Source: Candidatus Fermentibacteraceae bacterium
GTDB lineage: Bacteria > Fermentibacterota > Fermentibacteria > Fermentibacterales > JCC-6
Length of the DNA: 24,098 nucleotides
Direction: 5' to 3'
NCBI GenBank assembly: GCA_021162285.1
Contig: JAGGYZ010000135.1
Location: forward strand, 1 to 24,098
Shown one piece after another: positions 7,548-14,453 of the stretch. Within the stretch, counting starts at the first letter, position 1. Each line of letters opens with the position of its first letter. Position numbers and translations under genes: made by a program. The notes under the pieces were generated by a model. That model made no database searches. It worked only from the letters and a program-made list of their open reading frames with translations, and was not told where the DNA came from.

Positions 7548-8902
7548 ACAGGGTTCTCATTGTTGATGACGATGTTGCGGTAACCAATTACTTCATGGTG
7601 TTTCTTATGCAGACAGACAGGTTTGATTCCACGGTGGTAAATGATTCCAGAGAGGTAGAGAGTATTCTTAAAACACAGAGTTTCGATGTAATAATGCTGG
7701 ACCTTGATATGCCGAATGTCAGTGGAATTGACATACTGAACATGATGCAGGCTAAAGAGATATCAATTCCTGTAGTTGTTCTCACCGGTGCAAATGATGT
7801 TGATCTGGCAGTGAGAAGCATGAAGCGGGGTGCATTTGATTACCTTACAAAACCTGTGGATGATGAACACCTCATAGAAGTGCTGGACAACGCCATTGAG
7901 CACGGTGCCGTTCGGGAAACCATAGATAAACTGCCGGCACATATAGAGCATGGTGAGTTGAGACACAGCGAAACATTCACGCATCTGCCAACAACGAATC
8001 CTGAAATGACTCTTCTGCTGCGCAACGCCGAAAAAGTTGCAAAATGCGATCTCAGCGTTTTCATCTGGGGAGAGCAGGGTACCGGCAAAGAGCGTCTTGC
8101 CAAGGCAATCCATCAGTCCAGTCTGAGGGCTGGAGGACCATTCGTTGCAGTAGACTGCACAGCTCACATCCAGGAGGAATTCTCATCAGAACTGTTCGGC
8201 AGAGCAAAAGACTGGGGCGGTAAACACGATGAAAAACAGGGCTTTGTAGAAGCTGCCTCAGAGGGAACACTGTTTATAGACAATGTTGACTGTCTGGGGC
8301 TGCCGGTACAGGTGAGACTGAAAAGAGTGATCCAGAACTCGGAGTACTACAGGGATAATTCTACAGAGATAAAGAGAAGTGATGTGAGAATCATTGTAGC
8401 GTCCACCAGAGATCTGACAAGTCCCGGGTACAGAGACAGCTTCTCAAGAGACCTGCTGTATCACCTCATGGTAAACTCCATGAAGATACCCCCGTTGCGC
8501 TCCCGCCCGGAAGATATACCTCTGATAGCAGTCCATTTCCTGCAACAGGAACTTAAAAAACTTGGTCAGGAGGTAAACTCTCTCTCTATTTCAGACGATC
8601 TCCTGGAACTGCTGGTTCACTACAGCTATCCTGACAATGTTCAGGAACTGCAGAACATCATCGCATGTGCTGTTGTAGGTACTGAAAGCGATGAGATAAC
8701 GCCGGAGGACCTGTCTCCCTACATCCGCGAGAGAATTTCTCCCGGAGATAATACAAGCGATTTTACCCCTGCAGTTCTTCAGGAGGTAATACAAGATCAC
8801 ATCTCAAAAACACTGAAATACTGCGGAGAAAATCTCGAGCAGGCAGCATCACTTTTAGGCATTTCTGTTGAGGAAATCAGAAAACATCTGACTGACCACT
8901 GA
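7544..8902 (+). CDS. NtrC-type response regulator with degenerate AAA+ domain (REC-AAA-Fis)
   Basis: The 452-residue protein has a receiver domain (1-120) with acidic D8-D10, phospho-acceptor Asp53, Thr81 and Lys103, so phosphorylation by the overlapping upstream kinase is likely. The AAA+ domain (about 150-385) keeps Walker A GEQGTGKE (176-183) and a PPLRSRPEDIPL block. Where enhancer-binding proteins carry GAFTGA, the sigma54 contact loop, it reads DWGGKH after ELFGRAK. Walker B reads FIDNVD, with Asn247 instead of Glu, and the arginine-finger segment reads FSRDLLYHL rather than FREDLYYRL. A Fis-type helix-turn-helix closes the protein (NLEQAASLLGISVEEIRKHL). It probably binds DNA and senses phosphate but does not activate sigma54 polymerase in the usual way. 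Confidence 0.92.
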   Translation: MNRVLIVDDDVAVTNYFMVFLMQTDRFDSTVVNDSREVESILKTQSFDVIMLDLDMPNVSGIDILNMMQAKEISIPVVVLTGANDVDLAVRSMKRGAFDYLTKPVDDEHLIEVLDNAIEHGAVRETIDKLPAHIEHGELRHSETFTHLPTTNPEMTLLLRNAEKVAKCDLSVFIWGEQGTGKERLAKAIHQSSLRAGGPFVAVDCTAHIQEEFSSELFGRAKDWGGKHDEKQGFVEAASEGTLFIDNVDCLGLPVQVRLKRVIQNSEYYRDNSTEIKRSDVRIIVASTRDLTSPGYRDSFSRDLLYHLMVNSMKIPPLRSRPEDIPLIAVHFLQQELKKLGQEVNSLSISDDLLELLVHYSYPDNVQELQNIIACAVVGTESDEITPEDLSPYIRERISPGDNTSDFTPAVLQEVIQDHISKTLKYCGENLEQAASLLGISVEEIRKHLTDH

Positions 8903-8903
8903 C

Positions 8904-9293
8904 TTACCAGGAAATGACACCGTTTCGAATGGAACCGTGGGAAGGATCTGCCGGACAGTCCAGTGTCCAGTTCTGCCCGTCAACAGTGTATCTGAATTCT
9001 CCTGCTTCAGGACAGGTCGCGTAAATACCAGCTTCAGTGAGTGTTTCAGGCAGTGTTCCATGCTGAACCTGATACACACTTATGGAGGCTGATGCTGTAA
9101 GCATATTGGTTCTGCAAACCTCCTGATTTGCACGGATTATTCCACCTGTGATATTGGGAGCGTTGAGGCCGGAGGGAGTATTCTCCATGGCAGCCTCTCC
9201 GGAAGGAAGGTTAATCGCAGGGTCTGTATCTGGCTGATTTCCACCACAACCGGCAATAAGAACAGCAACTAAAAGAAAAACAAAGTATTTCAT
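8904..9293 (-). CDS. Small lipoprotein with pilin-like C-terminal domain
   Basis: The 129-residue product has a clear lipobox, LIAGC, with Cys at 16, so it should be lipid-anchored. After a Pro/Asn-rich linker, residues 60-129 resemble the globular end of type II secretion or type IV pilin-like proteins: YQVQHGTLPETL, then ATCPEAGEFRYTVDGQNWTLDCPADPSH. Two Cys bracket the strand region. The usual prepilin helix is absent, replaced by the lipoprotein signal. GGAGAG lies just before the ATG. Its stop is one base from the stop of the convergent regulator gene, with no terminator between. Confidence 0.75.
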   Translation of the reverse strand: MKYFVFLLVAVLIAGCGGNQPDTDPAINLPSGEAAMENTPSGLNAPNITGGIIRANQEVCRTNMLTASASISVYQVQHGTLPETLTEAGIYATCPEAGEFRYTVDGQNWTLDCPADPSHGSIRNGVISW

Positions 9294-9364
9294 ATAAACT
9301 CTCCATTGATTATGGTTAGCAACACCCTAATTTATGCAAACCGGGGCGGTTCAGAAAGAGGAAC

Positions 9365-10573
9365 ATGGAAACCAGTGTAATATTCATGCTTGGAACTTTG
9401 CTGTTCACAGGATTCCTTGCCGGAAAAGCGGTTTCTAAACTGGGGCTTCCTGAAGTTACCGGCTATATACTGGCCGGTATACTTCTCAATCCACAGGTTT
9501 CAGGTATCATCCCGCCCTCCTTTGTAAACAGCTCAAACCTCATCACAACCATGACTCTGTGTGTAATCACCTTCTCCGTTGGCGCCAGCCTGTACCTGCC
9601 GCAGATAAAGAGTGTGGGAAAAACAATTGGTATTGTAACTGTGTTTGAAGCCCAGTTTGCAAATCTCTTTGTGGCTGCAGGATTTGTCTTTCTTGTACCG
9701 CTTCTTGCACCGGAACTGGCTTCCTACGCAATACCTATGGCCATTCTGTTTGGAGCCCTTGCCTCACCAACAGATCCCTCCGCCACCCTTGCCGTTGCAC
9801 ACCAGTACAAATGCAACGGCCCGGTTACAAGAACAGTTATGGGCGTTACTGCAATGGATGACGGTATCGGGATGCTTAACTACAGTGTTGGTGCCGCTGC
9901 GGCGGCTGTTCTTGTTGCTCACAGTTCATTTTCGGCAGACTCGATTCTCTCTCCTCTGCTTCGAATAGGCTCATCTGTCGCAATCGGTGTACTCATCGGC
10001 GGGCTCTTCGCTCTGCTTGAAAATAGATTAACTGTCTCTTCCACTGCTGGAATGCTGGCTCTGCTGCTGGGATCTCTGTACGGTTGCTACGGTGTGGCAC
10101 AACTGTTCGGAGCAGACCCTCTTCTTGCGGTAATGGTCATGGGTTTCACCGTGGTAAACGCCGGGAAGTGGTCCAGACAGATTCCTGAAAAAGTATCTGG
10201 AAGCATAGAAGAAATTGTGTTTATTCTGTTTTTTACCGTCAGTGGAATGAAACTTGATTTCGGCGTACTGAGATCATCGGCACCTCTTATACTGCTGTTT
10301 GTTATTTTAAGGATGTGGGGGAAACTCACAGGTGCCAGTCTGGGCGCAAAGCTCTCTTCAGCTCCCACACCCGTACGAAAATACACGGGATTCTGCCTGG
10401 TTCCCCAGGGAGGTATAGTTATCGGGCTTGCCCTTGTTCTGCATGCGGAACCTACATTCAGTCCGATTGCAGACACCATTGTCAGCGTGATACTGGGAAC
10501 AGTGGTAGTGAACGAACTTGCCGGGCCTATGCTTTCCCGGTGGGCTCTGAAAAAAGCAGGTGAATTTCAGTGA
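9365..10573 (+). CDS. Cation:proton antiporter, CPA family (Na+/H+ exchanger fold)
   Basis: This 402-residue membrane protein has about a dozen hydrophobic helices and no cytoplasmic RCK domain. Motifs fit the monovalent cation:proton antiporter fold: SKLGLPEVTGYILAGILL near the start, SPTDPSATLAV with Asp137 in the unwound helix 4 region, and AMDDGIG with Asp165-Asp166 where the ion-binding acidic pair is expected. It would exchange Na+ or K+ for protons across the inner membrane. The ATG at 9365 follows AGAAAGAGGA. It is divergent from the lipoprotein gene (71 bases between starts) and ends 17 bases from the convergent DUF445 gene. Which cation it moves cannot be told from sequence. Confidence 0.88.
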   Translation: METSVIFMLGTLLFTGFLAGKAVSKLGLPEVTGYILAGILLNPQVSGIIPPSFVNSSNLITTMTLCVITFSVGASLYLPQIKSVGKTIGIVTVFEAQFANLFVAAGFVFLVPLLAPELASYAIPMAILFGALASPTDPSATLAVAHQYKCNGPVTRTVMGVTAMDDGIGMLNYSVGAAAAAVLVAHSSFSADSILSPLLRIGSSVAIGVLIGGLFALLENRLTVSSTAGMLALLLGSLYGCYGVAQLFGADPLLAVMVMGFTVVNAGKWSRQIPEKVSGSIEEIVFILFFTVSGMKLDFGVLRSSAPLILLFVILRMWGKLTGASLGAKLSSAPTPVRKYTGFCLVPQGGIVIGLALVLHAEPTFSPIADTIVSVILGTVVVNELAGPMLSRWALKKAGEFQ

Positions 10574-10590
10574 TCACACAGATCCGCCGG

Positions 10591-11910
10591 TTAAACTTTC
10601 CTGCCTGAAAGCAGCTTCTCTACCAGCCAGAACAACCCTGCTGCTGTAAGAAGAACGGCCACGAACCACTGGTCAATCAGAATCAGACCGGCAAGCATTC
10701 CGAGTATACCTCCGAACAGCTCAATCCCGGCCAGGCTCTCGCCGCTTACTTCGGTAATCAGCTCTTCGAGCTGCTGCAGTTCGAATTCACTTATCTTTTT
10801 CCTGACCATCTCCTTTATATCAACTCTGTGGGCATGCTGCAGTACGAAATTCCTTGCAGTTTCCTTAAATTCTTCTGATTGAACTTTCCTCTGCAGTGCC
10901 TCCTCCAGTTTTCCAACTACAGTGTCCAGCAGTTTATCAAGCCAGTTCCAAAAAGAATCTGATTCCATGTAGGAAACAAGCTTTCCCCTTGCCAGAACAA
11001 CTCCTTCTGTTTTTATCCAGCTGTCAAATCTGTGTTTCTGCAACTGGAAGAACTCCAGAAATCTCTGCTTCACCGCAGGGTCATCTCCCAGGAAAAGAAC
11101 AGAGTCTGTGTTGCTTTCCAGCAGATTCATTACATCACTGACAAATGACTGACTTCTCACTTTCTTCAAGAGCTCTTTTCTAATTCTGCTCTTGTCTATT
11201 CTGAATATTCCCTTGCCAAACTTCATAGCCTGCTTAACCAGAAATCCTCTGGAGTTGATCCAGTCTTCGAGCATTTCGTTGACTGCGCCGGCAATTGATG
11301 AAGAATTCTTTTCAACCAGATTCGTTGCTACAACAGCAATCAGCTGCAGAGTTTCCGGTTTCTCAATTTCGGTTTGCAACGCTCTTCTTATATGAATCCA
11401 GACTTTTTCCGGTGACAGGTTTTCCGCAGCGTGCTTCTTTACTACTTCGGCAACCCTTGAAAACAACTGCCCTGCATACCTGGATCCTTTGTTCTGCAAG
11501 TATCGTCCTGCACTGCTGATAATCATTTGTCTGTTGACTGGTTGCTGTATCCAGCGGTGCGCTCCTCCCAGTATCCCCGATGCAGTTTTCTGTATCAGAT
11601 TGTTTTCTTCCAGATACTGCAATACAGAATCGGTATCGAGAAGCTGTTTTGAAACTGCAGTTGCAACAGCCTCGGCAATGTCATCTCTCCTTCCGGGTAT
11701 CAAACCCTGTCTGCCAAGCGTTGTGCGTTTGTATGGACGGAACAGCATTTTTATTGCAATGTAATTTGTACCTATCCCCACTGTGCCGGAAAGACTTATC
11801 TTAAAAATCCAGTCTATCCAGACACTGCTGAAAAAGTTCAGAAACACCCCTGCTGCAATGGTCAGCGAAGGGAGAACAACTATTGCGATCTTTCTACCAG
11901 TTCTAACCAA
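10591..11910 (-). CDS. DUF445 family membrane protein
   Basis: The product is 439 residues from a TTG start at 11910, preceded by AAAGGAA. A TTG at 11976 would add 22 residues but has no ribosome binding site. Near the N-terminus are two hydrophobic segments, and then the DUF445 signature TNYIAIKMLFRP followed by GRQGLIPGRRDDIAEAVA. The middle is a long, charged, helical region. The C-terminus has another hydrophobic hairpin (residues about 400-435) and ends KLLSGRKV. DUF445 proteins (YheB/YjiN type) are membrane-anchored and their role is not established. No operon partner is seen; it converges on the antiporter gene and diverges from the flavoprotein gene. Confidence 0.85.
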   Translation of the reverse strand: MVRTGRKIAIVVLPSLTIAAGVFLNFFSSVWIDWIFKISLSGTVGIGTNYIAIKMLFRPYKRTTLGRQGLIPGRRDDIAEAVATAVSKQLLDTDSVLQYLEENNLIQKTASGILGGAHRWIQQPVNRQMIISSAGRYLQNKGSRYAGQLFSRVAEVVKKHAAENLSPEKVWIHIRRALQTEIEKPETLQLIAVVATNLVEKNSSSIAGAVNEMLEDWINSRGFLVKQAMKFGKGIFRIDKSRIRKELLKKVRSQSFVSDVMNLLESNTDSVLFLGDDPAVKQRFLEFFQLQKHRFDSWIKTEGVVLARGKLVSYMESDSFWNWLDKLLDTVVGKLEEALQRKVQSEEFKETARNFVLQHAHRVDIKEMVRKKISEFELQQLEELITEVSGESLAGIELFGGILGMLAGLILIDQWFVAVLLTAAGLFWLVEKLLSGRKV

Positions 11911-12076
11911 TACAGTTCCTTTCAGGGAAATACTTCCAGCACTTCTCAAAATAACATTGTGCCAGGTCTGCTGCAAGCAGTTGTGTGACTGCTGAAGTGG
12001 GCCGTTTCAGAGAGTTCAGTATATTATGAGGATGTGTTGTTAATAAACCAGCCAGTCGTCTGAACGGAGAGTGTTT

Positions 12077-12808
12077 ATGAAAATTACAGCATTCAATGGA
12101 AGTCCCCGGGGCAGAAACAGCAACACTGCAATTATGGTTGAAGAGTTCTTAAAAGGGGCGGAAGAAGCAGGAGCCAGTGCGGAACAGATCTATCTGTCTG
12201 AAAAGAAAATAGGATTCTGCCGGGGGTGCTTCAACTGCTGGACGGTAACTCCCGGGAAGTGCATCATCAAAGACGATATGAATGAACTGCTTGAGAAGGT
12301 TATGGACAGTGATCTCATCATCATGGCTACTCCCCTGTATGTGGATGGTGTTGCAGCCATGCTGAAAGCATTCATGGACCGCTTTCTTCCCCTGCTGGAC
12401 CCTCACTTCGAAAAAGACAGCAATGGAGAGTGGAGACATACTGGACGCTTTGAGAAATATCCGGATATCATGGTTATCTCCAACTGCGGCATGTCGGGAC
12501 GGAAAAACTTTCAGCCTCTGAAGCTTCATTTCAGCAAGGTTGCACGAAACATGCATTCTGCTGTAGCGGCAGAGATCTATCTCGAAGCAGGAGAACTTCT
12601 GCACAACAGGTCAGTTGTTCTGAAGCCTCTGATCTCAAACTACAGGAGGCACCTCCGCATAGCCGGAGAAGAACTGGTAACATCAGGAGCCATATCAGAA
12701 AAAACCGCAGCACAGCTTGCAAAACCTCTCCTGAAAGATCGTTTCTACATGCGGGAAGCCAACAGATACTGGGACAGAGAGCTGAAGAAGCTGAAGCAGA
12801 ACTCCTGA
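12077..12808 (+). CDS. Iron-sulfur flavoprotein-like NAD(P)H-dependent reductase
   Basis: The 243-residue protein opens with MKITAFNGSPRGRNSNTA, the FMN phosphate-binding loop of the flavodoxin-like NADPH-dependent FMN reductase family. Cys48, Cys51, Cys54 and Cys62 (CRGCFNCW...GKC) form the compact CX2CX2CX7C motif of iron-sulfur flavoproteins, which hold a 4Fe-4S cluster next to FMN. ATPLYVDGVAAMLKAFMDR is the typical second flavin-binding block. It is likely an electron-transfer flavoprotein; its partner is unknown. The ATG at 12077 is preferred over GTG at 12071 because GGAGA sits 6 bases upstream of the ATG. It is longer than average at the C-terminus, with about 60 charged, helical residues. 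Confidence 0.85.
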   Translation: MKITAFNGSPRGRNSNTAIMVEEFLKGAEEAGASAEQIYLSEKKIGFCRGCFNCWTVTPGKCIIKDDMNELLEKVMDSDLIIMATPLYVDGVAAMLKAFMDRFLPLLDPHFEKDSNGEWRHTGRFEKYPDIMVISNCGMSGRKNFQPLKLHFSKVARNMHSAVAAEIYLEAGELLHNRSVVLKPLISNYRRHLRIAGEELVTSGAISEKTAAQLAKPLLKDRFYMREANRYWDRELKKLKQNS

Positions 12809-12839
12809 CACTAAGAAGCAACAGATGTAATGCTAAAGC

Positions 12840-14285
12840 CTACAGCAGATATCTGTCTCGTATTATCCCGTAACGGTCCATGATCTCCCTGTTGGCCGCG
12901 GCTGCCTGTTCCCTGTCCAGAACAATTACACTGCCCAGATTTGTGGTAAGCTCCAGAAATGGATCAGAGTTCCCGTCCACCAGTTCAACAAACTGTGAGA
13001 AACATTTTACGCTGTCACCGTTCACTGTTGTAACCAGTTCGTTCTGAAGATCTTCGTATCCGGTGTTCACCTCTGCCGGCAGCATGTAGGTCAAAACAAC
13101 AAGTTCTTCCGTGCTTTCAGAGCGCCAGTTATCGTAGAGGTACGGAAAGGTAAGGTAGTCAACGGCATTCAAGTACCATTCACTACCCCATGACTCCAGA
13201 TAGTTTAGGGAAAGAGGCATGAAAACAGCTCCACCGAATATGAAATATTCCGGGGGCGTGTCGTAGATCTTCGCCTGAACAACAGCCAGATCATGAAGAG
13301 TTGCCGTAAGTGTCATTTCCGCCGTTTGAGCTACACCGTTTCTGATTATTTCAAGGGGAATTATCTCCCCGATCTGACACCTGTTCACCATGTAATCCAG
13401 ACGGGTGCGGCTGCCCGGGCGAAACTCTACCGTACCGTCCCCTGCAATTGACTGACCGTCAATCTCCATAAGAATATCACCCTGTTCCAGAACTGCATCT
13501 GCAGGAGAGTTGTGTGCCAGCCCTGTGATCATTACACCTGCCTGCTCCTCGCTGATACCGAATGCTGCAGAAAATGCATCATTGCGTATTGTCTGATAAC
13601 TGAAACCGGCAGAGGGGAATCCATTGTATTCTCCGTCTTCCATGTCCTGAAGAAAGTGTTCAATAACCGGAACAGGTATTACGTAGCCTATGTTGTCGGC
13701 CTGGGTCATTGTCTGCATGGCTACGCCTATTATTTTGTTGTTAATAATGGCGGGGCCACCACTGTTGCCTGGATTGATGGCGGCGTCTATCTGAACTGTA
13801 AGCAGAGAAAGACCACTGTGTGTGTATCTGGAGCTCTCAATTCTTGAGATCACACCACGGGTAGTGCTGAGAGCATCACCCCCCATGGGATAACCGTAAA
13901 CGGTTACTTCTTCTCTGGCGTGTGGCAGCTCCCCAAGTTCCAGAGGTCGAATTCCCTGAAAAAATGATTCATCCTCAACTGTAATCAAAGCAAGATCTGC
14001 TTCATGGGAAACCGCAACGACAACTGCCCTGTACTTTCTGGGGTCACCCTCTTTCCTGACCTGAAGATAGGTTTCATCAGTTACTACATGAGCATTTGTC
14101 AGTATCATGTTGCCGTGAACCACACAACCGGAACCGGAACTTTCCATCGGTGCATCCGTGCTCCATGGAAGGTAGTAATTATACGCAACGCTGTTCGTGT
14201 AAATCTTAACCATGGCCTGATCAATACTGCCTGCCAGGGCTGAAGTGAAAAAGATCAATGCGGACAAAACGATTGTGTAGCTCAT
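12840..14285 (-). CDS. Deg/HtrA-family serine protease with PDZ domain
   Basis: The 481-residue protease begins with a signal peptide cleaved near SALA-GS, so it acts in the periplasm. The catalytic triad is His66 (TNAHVV), Asp97 (EADLALI) and Ser175 (GNSGGP). A PDZ domain follows at about 245-335 (GVMITGLAHNSPADAVLEQGDILMEIDG reads as its core). The last 140 residues include FGGAVFMPLSLNYLESWG, which resembles the second PDZ-like region of plant-type Deg proteases more than bacterial DegP. It should degrade or chaperone misfolded envelope proteins. AAGGAA precedes the ATG. The gene stands alone behind a 168-base gap that holds the perfect palindrome CTACTGCAGTAG at 14320-14331. Confidence 0.9.
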   Translation of the reverse strand: MSYTIVLSALIFFTSALAGSIDQAMVKIYTNSVAYNYYLPWSTDAPMESSGSGCVVHGNMILTNAHVVTDETYLQVRKEGDPRKYRAVVVAVSHEADLALITVEDESFFQGIRPLELGELPHAREEVTVYGYPMGGDALSTTRGVISRIESSRYTHSGLSLLTVQIDAAINPGNSGGPAIINNKIIGVAMQTMTQADNIGYVIPVPVIEHFLQDMEDGEYNGFPSAGFSYQTIRNDAFSAAFGISEEQAGVMITGLAHNSPADAVLEQGDILMEIDGQSIAGDGTVEFRPGSRTRLDYMVNRCQIGEIIPLEIIRNGVAQTAEMTLTATLHDLAVVQAKIYDTPPEYFIFGGAVFMPLSLNYLESWGSEWYLNAVDYLTFPYLYDNWRSESTEELVVLTYMLPAEVNTGYEDLQNELVTTVNGDSVKCFSQFVELVDGNSDPFLELTTNLGSVIVLDREQAAAANREIMDRYGIIRDRYLL

Positions 14286-14403
14286 AGCATTCCTTACTGT
14301 AGCTGTTATTAGTGACTGTCTACTGCAGTAGCTAATCTAACCTTACGACACTTTTGCCGCCATTTCTGCCAGCCGGAAAGTGCCGAATGAAAAACGCAGC
14401 GGC

Positions 14404-14422
14404 TTTCTCCTGTACAGAGAAA
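14404..14422 (-). terminator. Candidate hairpin downstream of the HEAT-ODP gene
   Basis: TTTCT-C-CTGTACAG-AGAAA forms a short hairpin with one bulged C, about 30 bases after the stop at 14454. The inner part is a self-complementary CTGTACAG, so the usable loop is small. There is no clear T-run. It may be a weak terminator or a protein-binding palindrome upstream of the protease gene. Confidence 0.25.
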
Positions 14423-14453
14423 ACCGATACGCTTCTTTCGAAGTTTACAGATG

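Noticed and set aside
9645..9968. Open frame of 107 codons on the plus strand
   Set aside because: It lies inside the antiporter gene in another frame and has no ribosome site or recognisable family; it is a shadow.
12149..12604. Open frame of 151 codons opposite the flavoprotein gene
   Set aside because: It overlaps the FMN and Cys motifs of the flavoprotein on the other strand and has no protein-like features.
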